Shown one piece after another: positions 51,701 through 62,434 of a stretch of DNA of 64,000 nucleotides. The position numbers and the translations under genes were made by a program. The first letter of the stretch is position 1, and the number at the start of each line of letters is the position of its first letter. The DNA lies in assembly GCA_030267565.1 (NCBI GenBank), contig BRXU01000013.1, positions 1,466,001-1,530,000 on the forward strand, given 5' to 3'. The notes below the pieces were generated by a model. It was not told the DNA's origin. It saw only the letters and a program-made list of their open reading frames with translations, and searched no databases. The DNA is from Pleodorina starrii (Eukaryota; Chlorophyta; Chlorophyceae; Chlamydomonadales; Volvocaceae).

Positions 51701-54700
51701 GCAACCGGCTGTTGGTCACCAAGAACCACATCAGGCGACTCATCTCGCCGCTGCCAGACGAGGAGGAGTACGCATGGCCGCAGCTGGTGCAGGACGGTCT
51801 CGTCGAGTGAGTGTGTCTTGTGTGTCTTGAAGGGGAGGTAGAGGAGGGGTGGGGGGCGGAAAGGGGAGCGGGCGGCGGCTGGCCACACCTCCCAACGCTC
51901 ACCCTCGGGCGCGTCAGGCCCTGGCTCCTCCCTCCACCACCTTGCCTCCCCTCCATCCCTCTCCCTCGCTGCAAATGGAAACCCCTTCTCCCTTCCCTCC
52001 CTGGATCTCCCAGGTACATTGACGCCGAGGAGGAGGAGACGACCATGATTGCCATGACCATCGCCGACCTGCGCAACGCGCGCGAGGCGGGGGCGTCCAC
52101 CGGCACCACCTACACGCACTGCGAGATCCACCCCGCCATGATCCTGGGCGTCTGTGCCTCCATCATCCCCTTCCCGGACCACAACCAGTCGCCCCGTAAC
52201 ACCTACCAGGTAAGGATGGGGAGGGCTCCGTAAAGGGGGGGAGCTTAGGGGCTAGGGAGGGGGCCGCGCAGCGCGGGAGCTGTCGGCTTTAACTCTCCTC
52301 CCGCGCGCCTTCTCCTCAGCGGAAAGTGGGCGTCCTACGACCGCTTCCTGCGTGCCCAGCACACCCGGCATCCTGAAAGTGCGCCCATCCATCCGACCTG
52401 CTATAACTGCGCCTCCGGCCTCTGCCCTTTTTGTCTCCCTGCCCTCCCCCTTTTCTCTTCATTTTTCAGAGCGCCATGGGCAAGCAGGCTATGGGCATGT
52501 ACGCCACCAACTACCAGACGCGCATGGACACGCAGGGCTTCGTGCTGTACTACCCGCAGAAGCCGCTGGTGTGCACCCGGGCTATGGACTACCTCAAGTT
52601 CAGGGAGCTGCCGGCGGGTGGGCTGGGGTGAAGGGCGCCGGGTGGGGTGGGGCCCTGCGTGGGGTGGGGTGGCTGGCTGGATGCCGAGATGCGGGGATAG
52701 AGGCTGGTGGGTGGCGGGAAGTGGAACGGTACAGGGAGGCAGTTTGGGAGGATAGGGTTGGTGGGAGCTTGTCTGCAGCCTACCTGCTCCCGGGCGCGCC
52801 ATCACTCCACTAGGGACTGTTGCCCGTTTGGATTGTCCTACTCCGCCTCCCCTGCCTTCCTAACCGCGCCCCTGTCGGCGACCTTGTTCTAACTAAGCCC
52901 CTGCTCTCTGCAACCCAACCCAACCGGATCCAACCCAACCCAACGCATCCCTCCAGGCATCAACGCCATCGTGGGCATCATGTGCTACAGCGGCTACAAC
53001 CAGGAGGACTCGCTCATGCTCAACGGCTCCTCCATCGATCGCGGCTTCCACAGGTCCATCTTCTACCGCGCGTACAAGGTACGCGGCTTGTTCCGGAGGC
53101 GCCGGGGTGCGGGACGGTTGGAGGTAGTGGGCCCACGCACGTTTCGCAATGGATTGCGATTCCCCTGCGCACCTAGCGGCCTGGTAAACCTCCCAAACCC
53201 GACGGCAATGGACGCTGGCGCTGAACGCAGGAGGAGGAGAAGAAGGCGGGTGCCCTGGCGCGGGAGGAGATTGAGGCGCCCGACCCGGTGGTGACCGCCA
53301 AGATGAAGCACGGCACGTACGACAAACTGGACGCCGACGGACTGTGCCCGCCAGGTGTGTGTGCCTAGGGAAGGAAAGGTGACAGCGACATGGACATTAC
53401 ATGTAGTTTGCTGTACGACAATAATATGTACTCCCCCATGACGGACTTCCGGCAATGGGCGCATATGTAATCGAAACACTGTGCCAGGAATAAGGAAGGA
53501 CTATTCCCGCAGCGCCTCTCCGAATCGATGATCCGCGACAGAAGAGTGCCCAACTTCGCCTGGTCCCGGGTAGCCATCAAGCTTCACAGGGAAAGGCGAG
53601 GGACAATTTACCGTTCGCCGCCTTGATGTTTTGTTTCCGAGCCTATAAAACGCTCGTTGCACACCCCTTCCTCCCGTGCTCCCCTCTGCCGCCCTCTGAA
53701 GGCACGCGTGTGTCGGGCGAGGACATTATCTGCGGCAAGACCGTCACGCTGCCGGACGACCCCACCGGGGCGGTGCAGCGCTTCACCAAGAAGGACGCCT
53801 CCCTGGCGCTCAGGGGGCACGAGGCGGGGGTCATCGACCAGGTACGACACGCGTGTGGGGCTGCGTTTGCGGTGCGTATGGCTGTGTGTGTGTGGCTCTG
53901 CGTGTGGGTGGGCGTGACTTGCGGGTAAACCCGCGAGCCTCCGCGCCAAGCCATGGGTTCTTGGGGGCTCACCGGGGGTCGTCGTGCGTAGCCGGATCCC
54001 GCAGCCGCTAGGCACTGCTCTGCACACTCAGGATTGCAACCCTTGCCACGTGGGAGCAAGGCACACCGCTCGCTCACTCCAAAGGCCGTCACACGGCAGT
54101 GCCCCCGCGCGCCCGCCGGGGCTATTGCTTTGTGTCGCGGCGCCAAACTATCCGGGCCACCGCGCCTCTATGGGCGGCCCGGCTGATGCGCGCCGCAGAG
54201 TGATATTCAACCGCACGTTTTATCTACCTCTTGTGCGGTGGCAAGTGCCCTCGACCGTCCTGGGGTTAAAACGCCGTGCAACAGTCCTGCCGCACTTGCC
54301 TTGGCACTTCGTTAAGGTAGCATCCAGTCAGCAGCGAGTGGCTAGGTAGCGTCCAGTGCGCAACGCGTGTTGCAGCGGCGCCAAACTATCCGGCCCGTCC
54401 TGCTTCTGTGGACGACCCGGCTGATGCGCGCCGCAGAGTGACACATCCCGCGCGTTTATCTGCCTCTTGTCGGCGGCAAACGCTCTAAACCGGCTCGGGG
54501 TTATAACGCCGTGCGACAGTTTCGTTGACAATAGACCGTTTTTTCGGACGTTGGCAGTCTAGCATAGTCTGAACGCTTTGCTGCGCAGCGGCGCCAAACT
54601 ATCCGGCCCGTCCTGCTCCTATGGACGGCCCGGCTGATGCGCGCCGCAAAGTGACACACATCCCGCACGTTTATCTGCCTCTTGTCGGCGGCAAACGCTC

Positions 54701-57370
54701 TAAACCGGCTCGGGGTTAAAACGCCGTGCGACAGTTTCGTTGACAGTTGACAGTTTTTTCGGACGTTAGCAGTTTAGCATAGTCTGAACGCTTTGCTGCG
54801 CAGCGGCGCCAAACTATCCGGCCCGTCCTGCTTCTGTGGACGGCCCGGCTGATGCGCGCCGCAAAGTGACACACATCCCGCACGTTTATCTGCCTCTTGC
54901 TCGCGGGACTGCTCACCACCACCCTGGGGTTAAAACGCCGTGCGACAGCCACACAGGAGCCGCTCCTCTCCCAACCATTCTACGCTGAACGCTCTCCATT
55001 TCGGGCCCCCAATCGTGCGCTCTTGTCGCTGCCCCACTTCCCTTCACCCCCTTCCGGCCACCCGTCTCCTTCCCTCCCTCCGCCTCTCCCCTCCCTCCCG
55101 TCAGGTGATGCTGACCACCAACGACGAGGGCCAGAAGTTCGTCAAGATCCGCGTGAGGACCATCTGCATCCCACAGGTAGGTCAGGGCAGGCGGGTGCAG
55201 CCGGGGGGCGGGGAGGGGGTGAGAAGTGGTCCTACTGCGCGTGCGGTGTGCACGTTCATCCCGCGTAGGTAGGTCAACCAACAAGCTTGCCCATGCGGGC
55301 TGTTCTCTCGACCCCCGGACATTTCGCCGCCGCCGGCAACTTTGCCAGGTCCTGTTCTTCAGCTTCGCCACGCCTCTTCGGCTTTCGCCGACACGCCCCT
55401 ACTCGCCCACCTCGTCGGGCCCTTTCGGGTCGGGCCTCCCTGGAAATACGGACCGAAGTACCCCGAGCCGGCCGTTGTGCGTCTGTCGTTGCGTTCCTCT
55501 CCATCGATTTGAGTGGTGGGCTTCACCTGCTGTGTTGTGCTGTGCTGTGCGCAGGTGGGCGACAAGTTCGCTTCTCGTCACGGCCAGAAGGGCACGTGCG
55601 GCATCACGTACACGATGGAGGACATGCCCTTCTCCGCGGAGGGCATCGTTCCCGACATCATTGTCAACCCGCACGCCATTCCCTCCCGCATGACCATTGG
55701 GCACTTGGTTGAGGCGCTGATGAGCAAGGTACGGTGGGGGACGGGGCGGGAGGGTGGCCGGAAGGTGGATGGGCGAATGGCCGGCCGCAGAGCACTTGTG
55801 CACGGGGTTTTAATCATGTTCAAATATCCCCGCTGCGTTTTATGTTGCAACCGCATCGATGATCCCAGCGGTCCGAGCAGTTCAGCCGGACGAGGGCCAT
55901 GAGCGCCGTTCCTCCGGATGAGGGCACCGAGGCTTGCACCCCGTGCGCACTGCTTCCGGGCATCCTTCGCCGCATCCCGGCGCGTTACCTGGGAACCCGC
56001 AGCCGCTTTCGTCCCCCCACCCGCGGCCGTCCCCCCACCCGTTGTTATTACCCCACCCGCGGCGGCCCCAACCTCGCCATCCGTTCCGCTTCACCGCCAC
56101 CTCCTCTTCCCCCCGGCTCACCGCCGCCTCGATACCCCTTCCCCCCATCCACCATTTTCACGGTACCCCGCCACCCACGCTTGTCAACTTGTTGCTTTGG
56201 ATTGTTGTACTCTACCCCGCCCCCACGCACCCAGCCACCCACCCACGCACCCACCCACTTGCACCTCCGCTCCTTCCCACCCACCCCCCTTCCCAGGTGG
56301 CCTCGCTGATGGGCAGCGAGGGTGACGCCACTCCCTTCACCAAGGTGACTGTGGACAACGTGTCCCAGATGCTGCACGACCTGGGCTACCAGCGCCGCGG
56401 CTGGGAGGTCATGTACAACGGCCACACGGGCCGCCAGCTGCGCGCGCAGATCTTCCTCAACCCCACCTACTACCAGCGCCTCAAGCACATGGTGGACTTC
56501 AAGATCCACTCGCGTGGCAGGGGGCCGGTGCAGGTGCTCACCAGGCAGCCCGCGGAGGGACGCGCCAGGGACGGCGGCCTACGGTGAGAGAGGAGGGAGC
56601 GGTGGGAAGGGGGGGGATCCCTGGCGTCGGTTATCGTATATATGTGGTGGGGGAGGACATGCAGCGTGGTGACGGCGCGTGGGGTTCGGTGAGGGTGGTG
56701 TTGTGTGTCCCCTTCCATGGCCTCGTGCGGCCCCATGCCCACACGTCTCCGCTCTTCCTCACGCGCTTCTTATGCCTTGCGTGCGCTGCGCCGCGCGCTA
56801 CTCCGCCTCGCGCCCCGCTGCCACCCCGGTTTGCAGGTTTGGCGAGATGGAGCGCGACTGCATCATCTCCCACGGCGCCGCCGCCTTCCTCAAGGAGCGT
56901 CTCTTCGACCAGTCGGACGCCTACCGGGTGCACGTGTGCGAGCGGTCGGGGCTCATCGCGGTGGCCAACCTCAAGAAGCAGCAGTTCACGTCCACCATCT
57001 ACAAGGACGGCTCGAACATCTACCAGGCAAGCGGGCGCGGCGTGCAGGGATGCGCGCGGCGCCGCGGCCCCGGGGCACTGCGTTGGCCTGGAGGGGTATC
57101 TGTCGCGGAGGGGACAGACTGGAGCGCGAAACTGGGCTGTTGTGTTGACTTCCGAATGTTCATGCGCCTCTTGCTCTCCCGTCCTCCCTACGGTTCTTAC
57201 CCGGCACGCCCCCTCCCTGCGTCGCTTCTCCCCTCACCTCCCCCGCTCCCTTCCTTTTCCGCCCTCAGGTGTACATCCCGTACGCCTGCAAGCTGCTGTT
57301 CCAGGAGCTCATGGCCATGTGCATCGCGCCGCGCATGCAGTTCGATCGGGACCCGCAGCCCGTGGCGTGA
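45767..57370 (+). CDS. RPB2: RNA polymerase II second-largest subunit (RPB2)
   Basis: Complete in 23 exons, all in phase, about 1,184 residues: 45767-46125, 46523-46631, 46868-46960, 47715-47839, 48056-48215, 48478-48639, 49065-49180, 49462-49615, 49878-50001, 50150-50356, 50824-50921, 51250-51348, 51613-51806, 52014-52209, 52470-52617, 52957-53078, 53231-53354, 53702-53841, 55105-55176, 55555-55728, 56297-56583, 56837-57026 and 57269-57370. Universal polymerase motifs are intact: [40 protein letters not shown] (about residue 795), [10 protein letters not shown] (about 938) and [14 protein letters not shown] near the end. The protein forms half of the Pol II active-site cleft in the nucleus. 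Intron 22 has a GC donor. Intron 18 (53842-55104) holds a satellite array. Three of the four cysteines of the C-terminal zinc site are absent. Length matches plant and yeast RPB2. Confidence 0.97.
49826..49852. repeat. CTGC/TGCC microsatellite in RPB2 intron 8
   Basis: Short CCTG tetranucleotide run between exons 8 and 9. Confidence 0.7.
54130..54955. repeat. tandem ~215-bp satellite in RPB2 intron 18
   Basis: Four units start with GCGGCGCCAAACTATCCGG at 54137, 54374, 54588 and 54803, so the spacing is 237, 214 and 215 bp. Each unit includes an imperfect inverted repeat (CCGGCCCGTCC ... GGACGGCCCGG), then GATGCGCGCCGC, GTTTATCTGCCTCTTG and GGGGTTAAAACGCCGTGCGACAG. The last unit is truncated at its 3' side. 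The first unit is the most diverged. Confidence 0.88.
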
Positions 57371-57460
57371 GAGGCAGGCTTGGCAGGAGGCCCGCGCGGG
57401 GCGAGGCTCCGTGAGATCACCGAGCCCCAACGTGCACTGCGCTGCGCAGTTTCTGAAGCT

Positions 57461-57617
57461 GGGAGTTGCTTCAGCAGGCAATTACTTCAGCGGGCAGTTG
57501 CTTCGACAGGCAGCTGACTGTGCGGGCAGCTGCTTAGGCGGGGAGTTGCTTAGGCAGGCTGGCAGTCGGTCACCGGGCAGTTATGCAAGCGGGCAGTTGC
57601 ATAAACGGGCAGCTGCA
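57461..57617. repeat. degenerate ~20-bp tandem repeat after RPB2 stop
   Basis: Repeated units of the form GCGGGCAGTTGCTT(AG/CAG) lie about 90 bp after the RPB2 stop codon, probably within its 3' UTR. Confidence 0.65.
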
Positions 57618-58263
57618 CGCGCGCTCCAGGAGCTCCAGGCAGCAGCGCCAGGACCGGCCGCACGGACTTAACGGGTTTAACGGGTGGCTGGGAGGATCCC
57701 AGGTGGGCAGTGGTGGCGCGTGTGCCGAGAGGGACCCACGGCGGGCGATGGCGTCGTCTTGTTCTAATGGCGCGGGTGCGGCCTGACGTGATGAGCTCTG
57801 GGCCAGGGGGGGCATCCGGGGCACGTCGTGACTGCGTTGCCACCCTGCGGGCAGCGCGGGTGCCTGACTACATGCGGCCGCGCATATAGCCCTGGCGTTG
57901 GGGCACAAAGTGCGATCCGCCCGCAGGCGGTGGCGGGCGCAGTCCCGGCCACGGTAGTTTTGCGGCGCCGGTGGGCCGACTGGCCCTCTGGTGAGGAGCG
58001 GGGCGGGAGCGGAGCGGATCCCACCACTGGAGCGAAGCCTTGGGAGTTGCTCGGCGCAAAGCCTTAGGAGCAGTGTTGTGTGCATTTGTGTATTGGAGGG
58101 CGGTGCTGGTAAAGAGGAGAAGCGAGACGGAGGGTGAAGAGGTGGTGCATTGGAGGTATGGAAAATGGTGGAGAGGGTGCGTGGTCGGGTCGGGACACAG
58201 GGGGGTTTAAGAGATGTGGAGTTGGCGCGTCTGAGGAGGCTGGAGAAAGGCGGCGGCGCCCCC

Positions 58264-58277
58264 TTACACCCTTACAC
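58264..58277 (-). terminator. paired TGTAA signals on the minus strand
   Basis: Two TGTAA copies nine bases apart on the minus strand, about 1.3 kb after the TTC1-like stop codon. They are a candidate polyadenylation signal for that gene. Confidence 0.35.
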
Positions 58278-59368
58278 TGTTAGCCAGCCGACGACGAGAG
58301 CAGGCAGATGACGCTGTTGCACGCAGGCACCGGCGCCTAGGGCGGCTGTTGCCGTAATGACGAAATGAACGAGCGAGGGCCAGGACCGGAGCGCCCGCCC
58401 GCACCAACTGAACTAAAGAATTTGGTGGTGGCTGGGGAGGGGCGCATGACGGGTACGCAGCGCCTCAAAGAGAGCACTTGTCAACTGACAATGGGGATCG
58501 GACCGTGCGGACAAAACGCCGCTAGGGGCGGTCTGCGTATAATTAGTGACTGCCAGTGTAGCGGGGGTTGTGCCTCCACGCCCGTAGCGAGGCTAGAGGC
58601 TTGCCTTTGGAACCCTGTAGAGTACGGGTTTGATGGCAGGGGAGGAGCTGCCTACCGGTATGCGGCGGGCCCCTCAGTTTCGTGGCGCTGACGTCTTTTA
58701 GACAGCAGGTGCGAAGTACAGGGGTGCTGAGTGCGCCAGTGTGCGTTGACGTCGGTGCGTGTCGTTTCACCCATACCTCGTTGAAGGCGTAGAATGTTGT
58801 CAGGCACCGATGCTGGCAACTGGGCATGGCGATGTTCGCGCAGGCGTCTGCAGGACCTTTCGCGTTACTGGTTGACGCTGCAGGTCGGTGTCTCGGGCTC
58901 TCAGGTTTGGTTTGGGAGTAAAGGAGGTCAGCGCAGCGGTGCAATGCTTCAGGCCACCTCCCTCGCCGAAGGTTGCGCCGCGTGTTTGCGTGTATGCTAA
59001 CCGAAGTGGTGCTGTGGAGTCGGGGCCCCAAGAGCGCCGATTTGTTGGCGGCATTCATTCTCGATGGTTGAAAATGGTTTGCACATGGACGCGCTCCTGC
59101 GCGAATTCAGGGCTCAGCCTTAATGCTTCGCCTCTGTGGCCTGCTGTCTTCATGCCTCGCAGCTCCATCAAAGGGAACTGGGAACGAGGACCGCCCGTGC
59201 GGTTCAACTCTGCCTTGCACTGCGTTCTACACCGCCCACTCCAACCCGCACCCCGCATCCGCTGCTCAGCCTGGCAGCTGGATTCACATCAAGCCGCTCT
59301 TAAAGCAACCTAATCCACGATGATTTGCCCTGGATGCGGCGTTGGTCCACACCCGCCACCCTCGCTGC

Positions 59369-59522
59369 GCTCCTCCTCTCCACTCCGCTCCGCGCTCTCG
59401 AGCTTTTTCACACGTGCACTGATCCCACCCTTGCGTGGCTCCTGCGCTCCTCCTCTCCACTCCGCCCCGCGCTCTCGAGCTTTTTCACACGTGTACTGAT
59501 CCCACCCTTGCGTGGCTCCTTT
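59369..59522. repeat. 77-bp direct tandem duplication
   Basis: Two adjacent copies beginning GCTCCTCCTCTCCACTCCGC, period 77 bp, nearly identical. They lie in the 3' UTR of the TTC1-like gene. Confidence 0.85.
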
Positions 59523-59577
59523 CCTCTTCTTCTTTCTCCTCTTCTTCCTCCTCCTCATACCTCTCCAATACCACACG

Positions 59578-61113
59578 TCACCGCTCGAAGCGGATGCTGT
59601 ACCCGCCCGTGTTGGGGTCCTTGTCGAACTTGAAGTTGTCCACCGACAGTCCGAACTTGCCCAGCACCGTGTTGCCCAGCTCCTTGAGCTTGCCAAACAT
59701 CTCCGCCTGCAGATAGGGCGGGGAGACGGCGGGAGCAGGCGGTGGATCAGAGGCGCGGGGGGCCATGCGAAAAATACTCGTGAAACGGGGGGCAGGCGCA
59801 GGGAGGCAGGATGGGCAGGAGACCGGTTTGCGGCGGAGCAGCTCAGAAAGAGAGGGACGGCGGAAGGGACGTGACCACAACGGTTAAACAAGAGGGTCCT
59901 GGGCGCGGGTTGGATATGCCGGAACAGCGCACAGCTGCATTGAGCAGCCGCGCCGCCGCCGCCGCTCCGCGCCCCAGCGACAGGCCCCCACTGCCACCGC
60001 ACAACGCACAACAGCCCACCGACGCAGCCAGCCACCTCGCATACACGACATACCTCCCCTGGACCTCTACCTCCGGGGCGGCCCCGCCCCTTCCCCCAAG
60101 CCCCTGCGAAGCAGGCCCCTCCCCCCTCCCCCCTCCCAAGGCCTGCCTTGAGCTTCTCCGTGCGCTCGTCCACGAGCGGCTGCAGCGCCGCCACCCGCGC
60201 ACGCGCCCAGGCACACTCGGGCGCCACCTCCAACAGCGCCTTGGCGTCCGACAGCGCGTGATCCACCTTCTCCAACCGCTCAAACGCCTCGCAGCGGCGC
60301 ATGTAGGCCTTCTGGTAGGAACCGTCCAGCCGAATGGCCTCCGTACAGTTCTGTACGGCTACAGCATACTGCTGGGTCTTGATGTTGCAGGCGGCCAGAT
60401 TGGCGAAGTAGATGGCTTGCTCCCGAGAGGCGCTGCGGGGGGCTACGTGGCAGGGAGGGAGGGGGAGGGAATGAAGAAGACATCGCAGCGGCGGGACGTA
60501 GGCGACAGAGAACCCAGCGGTGCCCAGTTGCCCACACTGCACGGCCTGTTGAGATACGTTTCCACCGGCGATGCCCCGCCATGCCCTGCCGCGGCACTCC
60601 CACCCAACCGCCCGACCCCGCACCTGCGTCCAGCGCTTCATTGTACTTTGCGGCTGCCTCGTCCCACAGGCCCCTCCCGAACAGCTGGTTGCCCTCACAC
60701 TTGAGCGCCTCAGCTCGGGCCAGCGCATCCGCGTCCGTGACGGCATCCTGCTCCTGCAACTGCTCCTCCTGCTGGGGCGGATCTTGCTCCTGCTGCTGCT
60801 CTTGCTGCGGTTCTTGTTGTTGCTGCTGCGCTCCTACGTCCTCCGGATGAGCCGGTGCTTCGCCGTCCTGCTGCTGGCGCTGCTGGTCGTCAGGCGCCGC
60901 CTCAACATGGGGCCCCGGGGGCGGCTCCCCTCCCGCTGGGCCCCCTGGGTGTGGCGGCGGCGTCTGCTGCTGCGTTGGTTGATCTGTGGTAGAGGCCTCG
61001 CCCGGCGTTGCGTCAGCGCGTCTGCTTTCCGGCAGCTGCACGCTCTGCTCGTTGCCGGCGCTGAGCTCCGGTTGCCCGGTTGGAGGCGGGGGAAGTTCGC
61101 CAGGGCTCGTCAT
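59578..61113 (-). CDS. TTC1: TPR protein similar to tetratricopeptide repeat protein 1 (TTC1)
   Basis: Three minus-strand exons join in phase: 61113-60624, 60442-60147 and 59706-59578, about 304 residues. The true ATG (MTSPGEL) is chosen; the frame upstream has only a non-ATG start. The N-terminal half is Gln/Glu/Pro-rich and probably disordered. It is followed by three TPR units: [19 protein letters not shown], then [19 protein letters not shown] and [20 protein letters not shown]. The C-terminus [20 protein letters not shown], with [15 protein letters not shown], is the signature ending of TTC1-type proteins. TTC1 is an adaptor linked to Hsp90/Hsp70 and G-protein binding in animals; the algal role is unknown. 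The acceptor of exon 2 is set at 60443 because it keeps the phase and gives [12 protein letters not shown]. The second intron has a GC donor. Confidence 0.85.
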
Positions 61114-62434
61114 CTCGTTAATCAAGCCAGCTGCTTTCGTTAGGGCGGTCTTGGGCCCGTTCGGAACCCCTGCCTAGCCCTAGCAGGTACTTCCGGGTGG
61201 CCTGGCACAAGGCAAGCGTACGACAGCAGGACTTCTGAAGACAGCAGTCAGCTATTGTGGTATACGAGGTTAGGTGTGCGTGTTCGCATTTGCATAATCG
61301 GTGTGATGGCGGATGGGCGAAGCTATGGCGATGGCGTTCGTCTGTAGTTGTGGTTACTTCGTAAATTGCTACCAGACTTGCGATCTGCTTTTAAATTATA
61401 TTATGAGCAGTCGATCAGCTTGAGGCAGGAGTAAGACAGTGCTGTTACCTTATGTAACAAGAAAGCCAGTACAGTAGGTCTAAAGTATCTGGAAGGTGCC
61501 CGAGCTTCCGAGATATGATGTTCTCCAGGCCCGATAATTTGCCAGCGCCCTTAAACAGAAGATAAGACAGCCATTGACTTCACAAATTTTGTTTGGTCTG
61601 TTTGGCGCGGTGACGACAGTTGGAAGGTGTTCGCTCCGAAACATGAAAGTCAGTACTGCCCGCACCCGTTTGCGACATGCAAAACCCCACTACACCGCAG
61701 CAGGTTCGAGTGGGGTGCTGGCAGTACGGTCTAGCCAGGGCAAGGTACCGTTGCACCTCAAAATGCACGTTTGCCACTTCATGCGCCTCGCGCGACTCCG
61801 TGGTTTGCCCTACCAGGCATTGGCGGCACCCCACCCTGCGGCACCCGAAGACGCGAAGAGTCTGATTACGCAAACTATATTTTATAGGTATGGATACCAA
61901 TGTTAACCTCAACTTAACAAAAGCGAACATAGAGTGAGGAACAAACCCATTGCGTGATGGACGAGAGGACGACAAAGTCACAAAACAAAACTATAATATA
62001 CACCCCCAAGGAAACATCGCTGATACTTGATTACGCTGCCGTGCGTGTCGTACGGATTTAGTGGGGCCCCGCCCTTTTTCCGGCTTCAAGGAAGCCGACA
62101 CCTGCCGACATCACCTTGTCTCGTGCTCGGACGCTAATTTGCACGCTCACAAAACAGGCTTTTGCGCGCTTTTGGAGGATTTTCTGATATCGGGTCCGCT
62201 GTCGGGGCCCCGCCCGCTGTCGGGTCCGCTGTGGGGCCCCGCACGGGGCCCCGCTGTCATCATAGGGCCTTTGAATAGGATACGGCAGTGCTTTATGGAG
62301 CGTCGACCCGGCATAATAAAGGATATATACACAGCTGATCTACAGCTATTTCTTGCAGCCCAAGTTTGTCTTTTGGTCCCTAATATTTCGCATCTCTCTG
62401 CCCCTTCCTCCGTAACGTTTTACCAAAAGCAATC
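61114..62434. other. divergent intergenic region, TTC1-like / PLAC8
   Basis: No recognised gene; the region is lower in GC. A cluster of GGGGCCCCGC palindromes lies at about 62191-62256. A TATATA box-like motif at about 62325-62330 is about 110 nt before the PLAC8 ATG. Confidence 0.5.
62325..62330 (+). promoter_or_regulatory. candidate TATA box of PLAC8 gene
   Basis: TATATA in an AT-rich patch about 110 nt before the PLAC8 start codon. Position only. Confidence 0.3.

Larger units (their letters stand above)
57371..59577. other. convergent 3' region of RPB2 and TTC1-like gene
   Basis: No gene was recognised. It begins with a short-period tandem repeat (57461-57617) just after the RPB2 stop. 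It ends with a 77-bp duplication that lies in the TTC1-like 3' UTR. Two TGTAA signals on the minus strand sit near 58264-58277. Confidence 0.5.

Noticed and set aside
53642..53650. TATAAAA motif inside RPB2
   Set aside because: It lies in intron 17, immediately upstream of exon 18, so it is not a promoter.
59310..60746. 478-codon minus-strand frame covering the TTC1-like gene
   Set aside because: It reads through both introns; the spliced model matches TTC1 much better.
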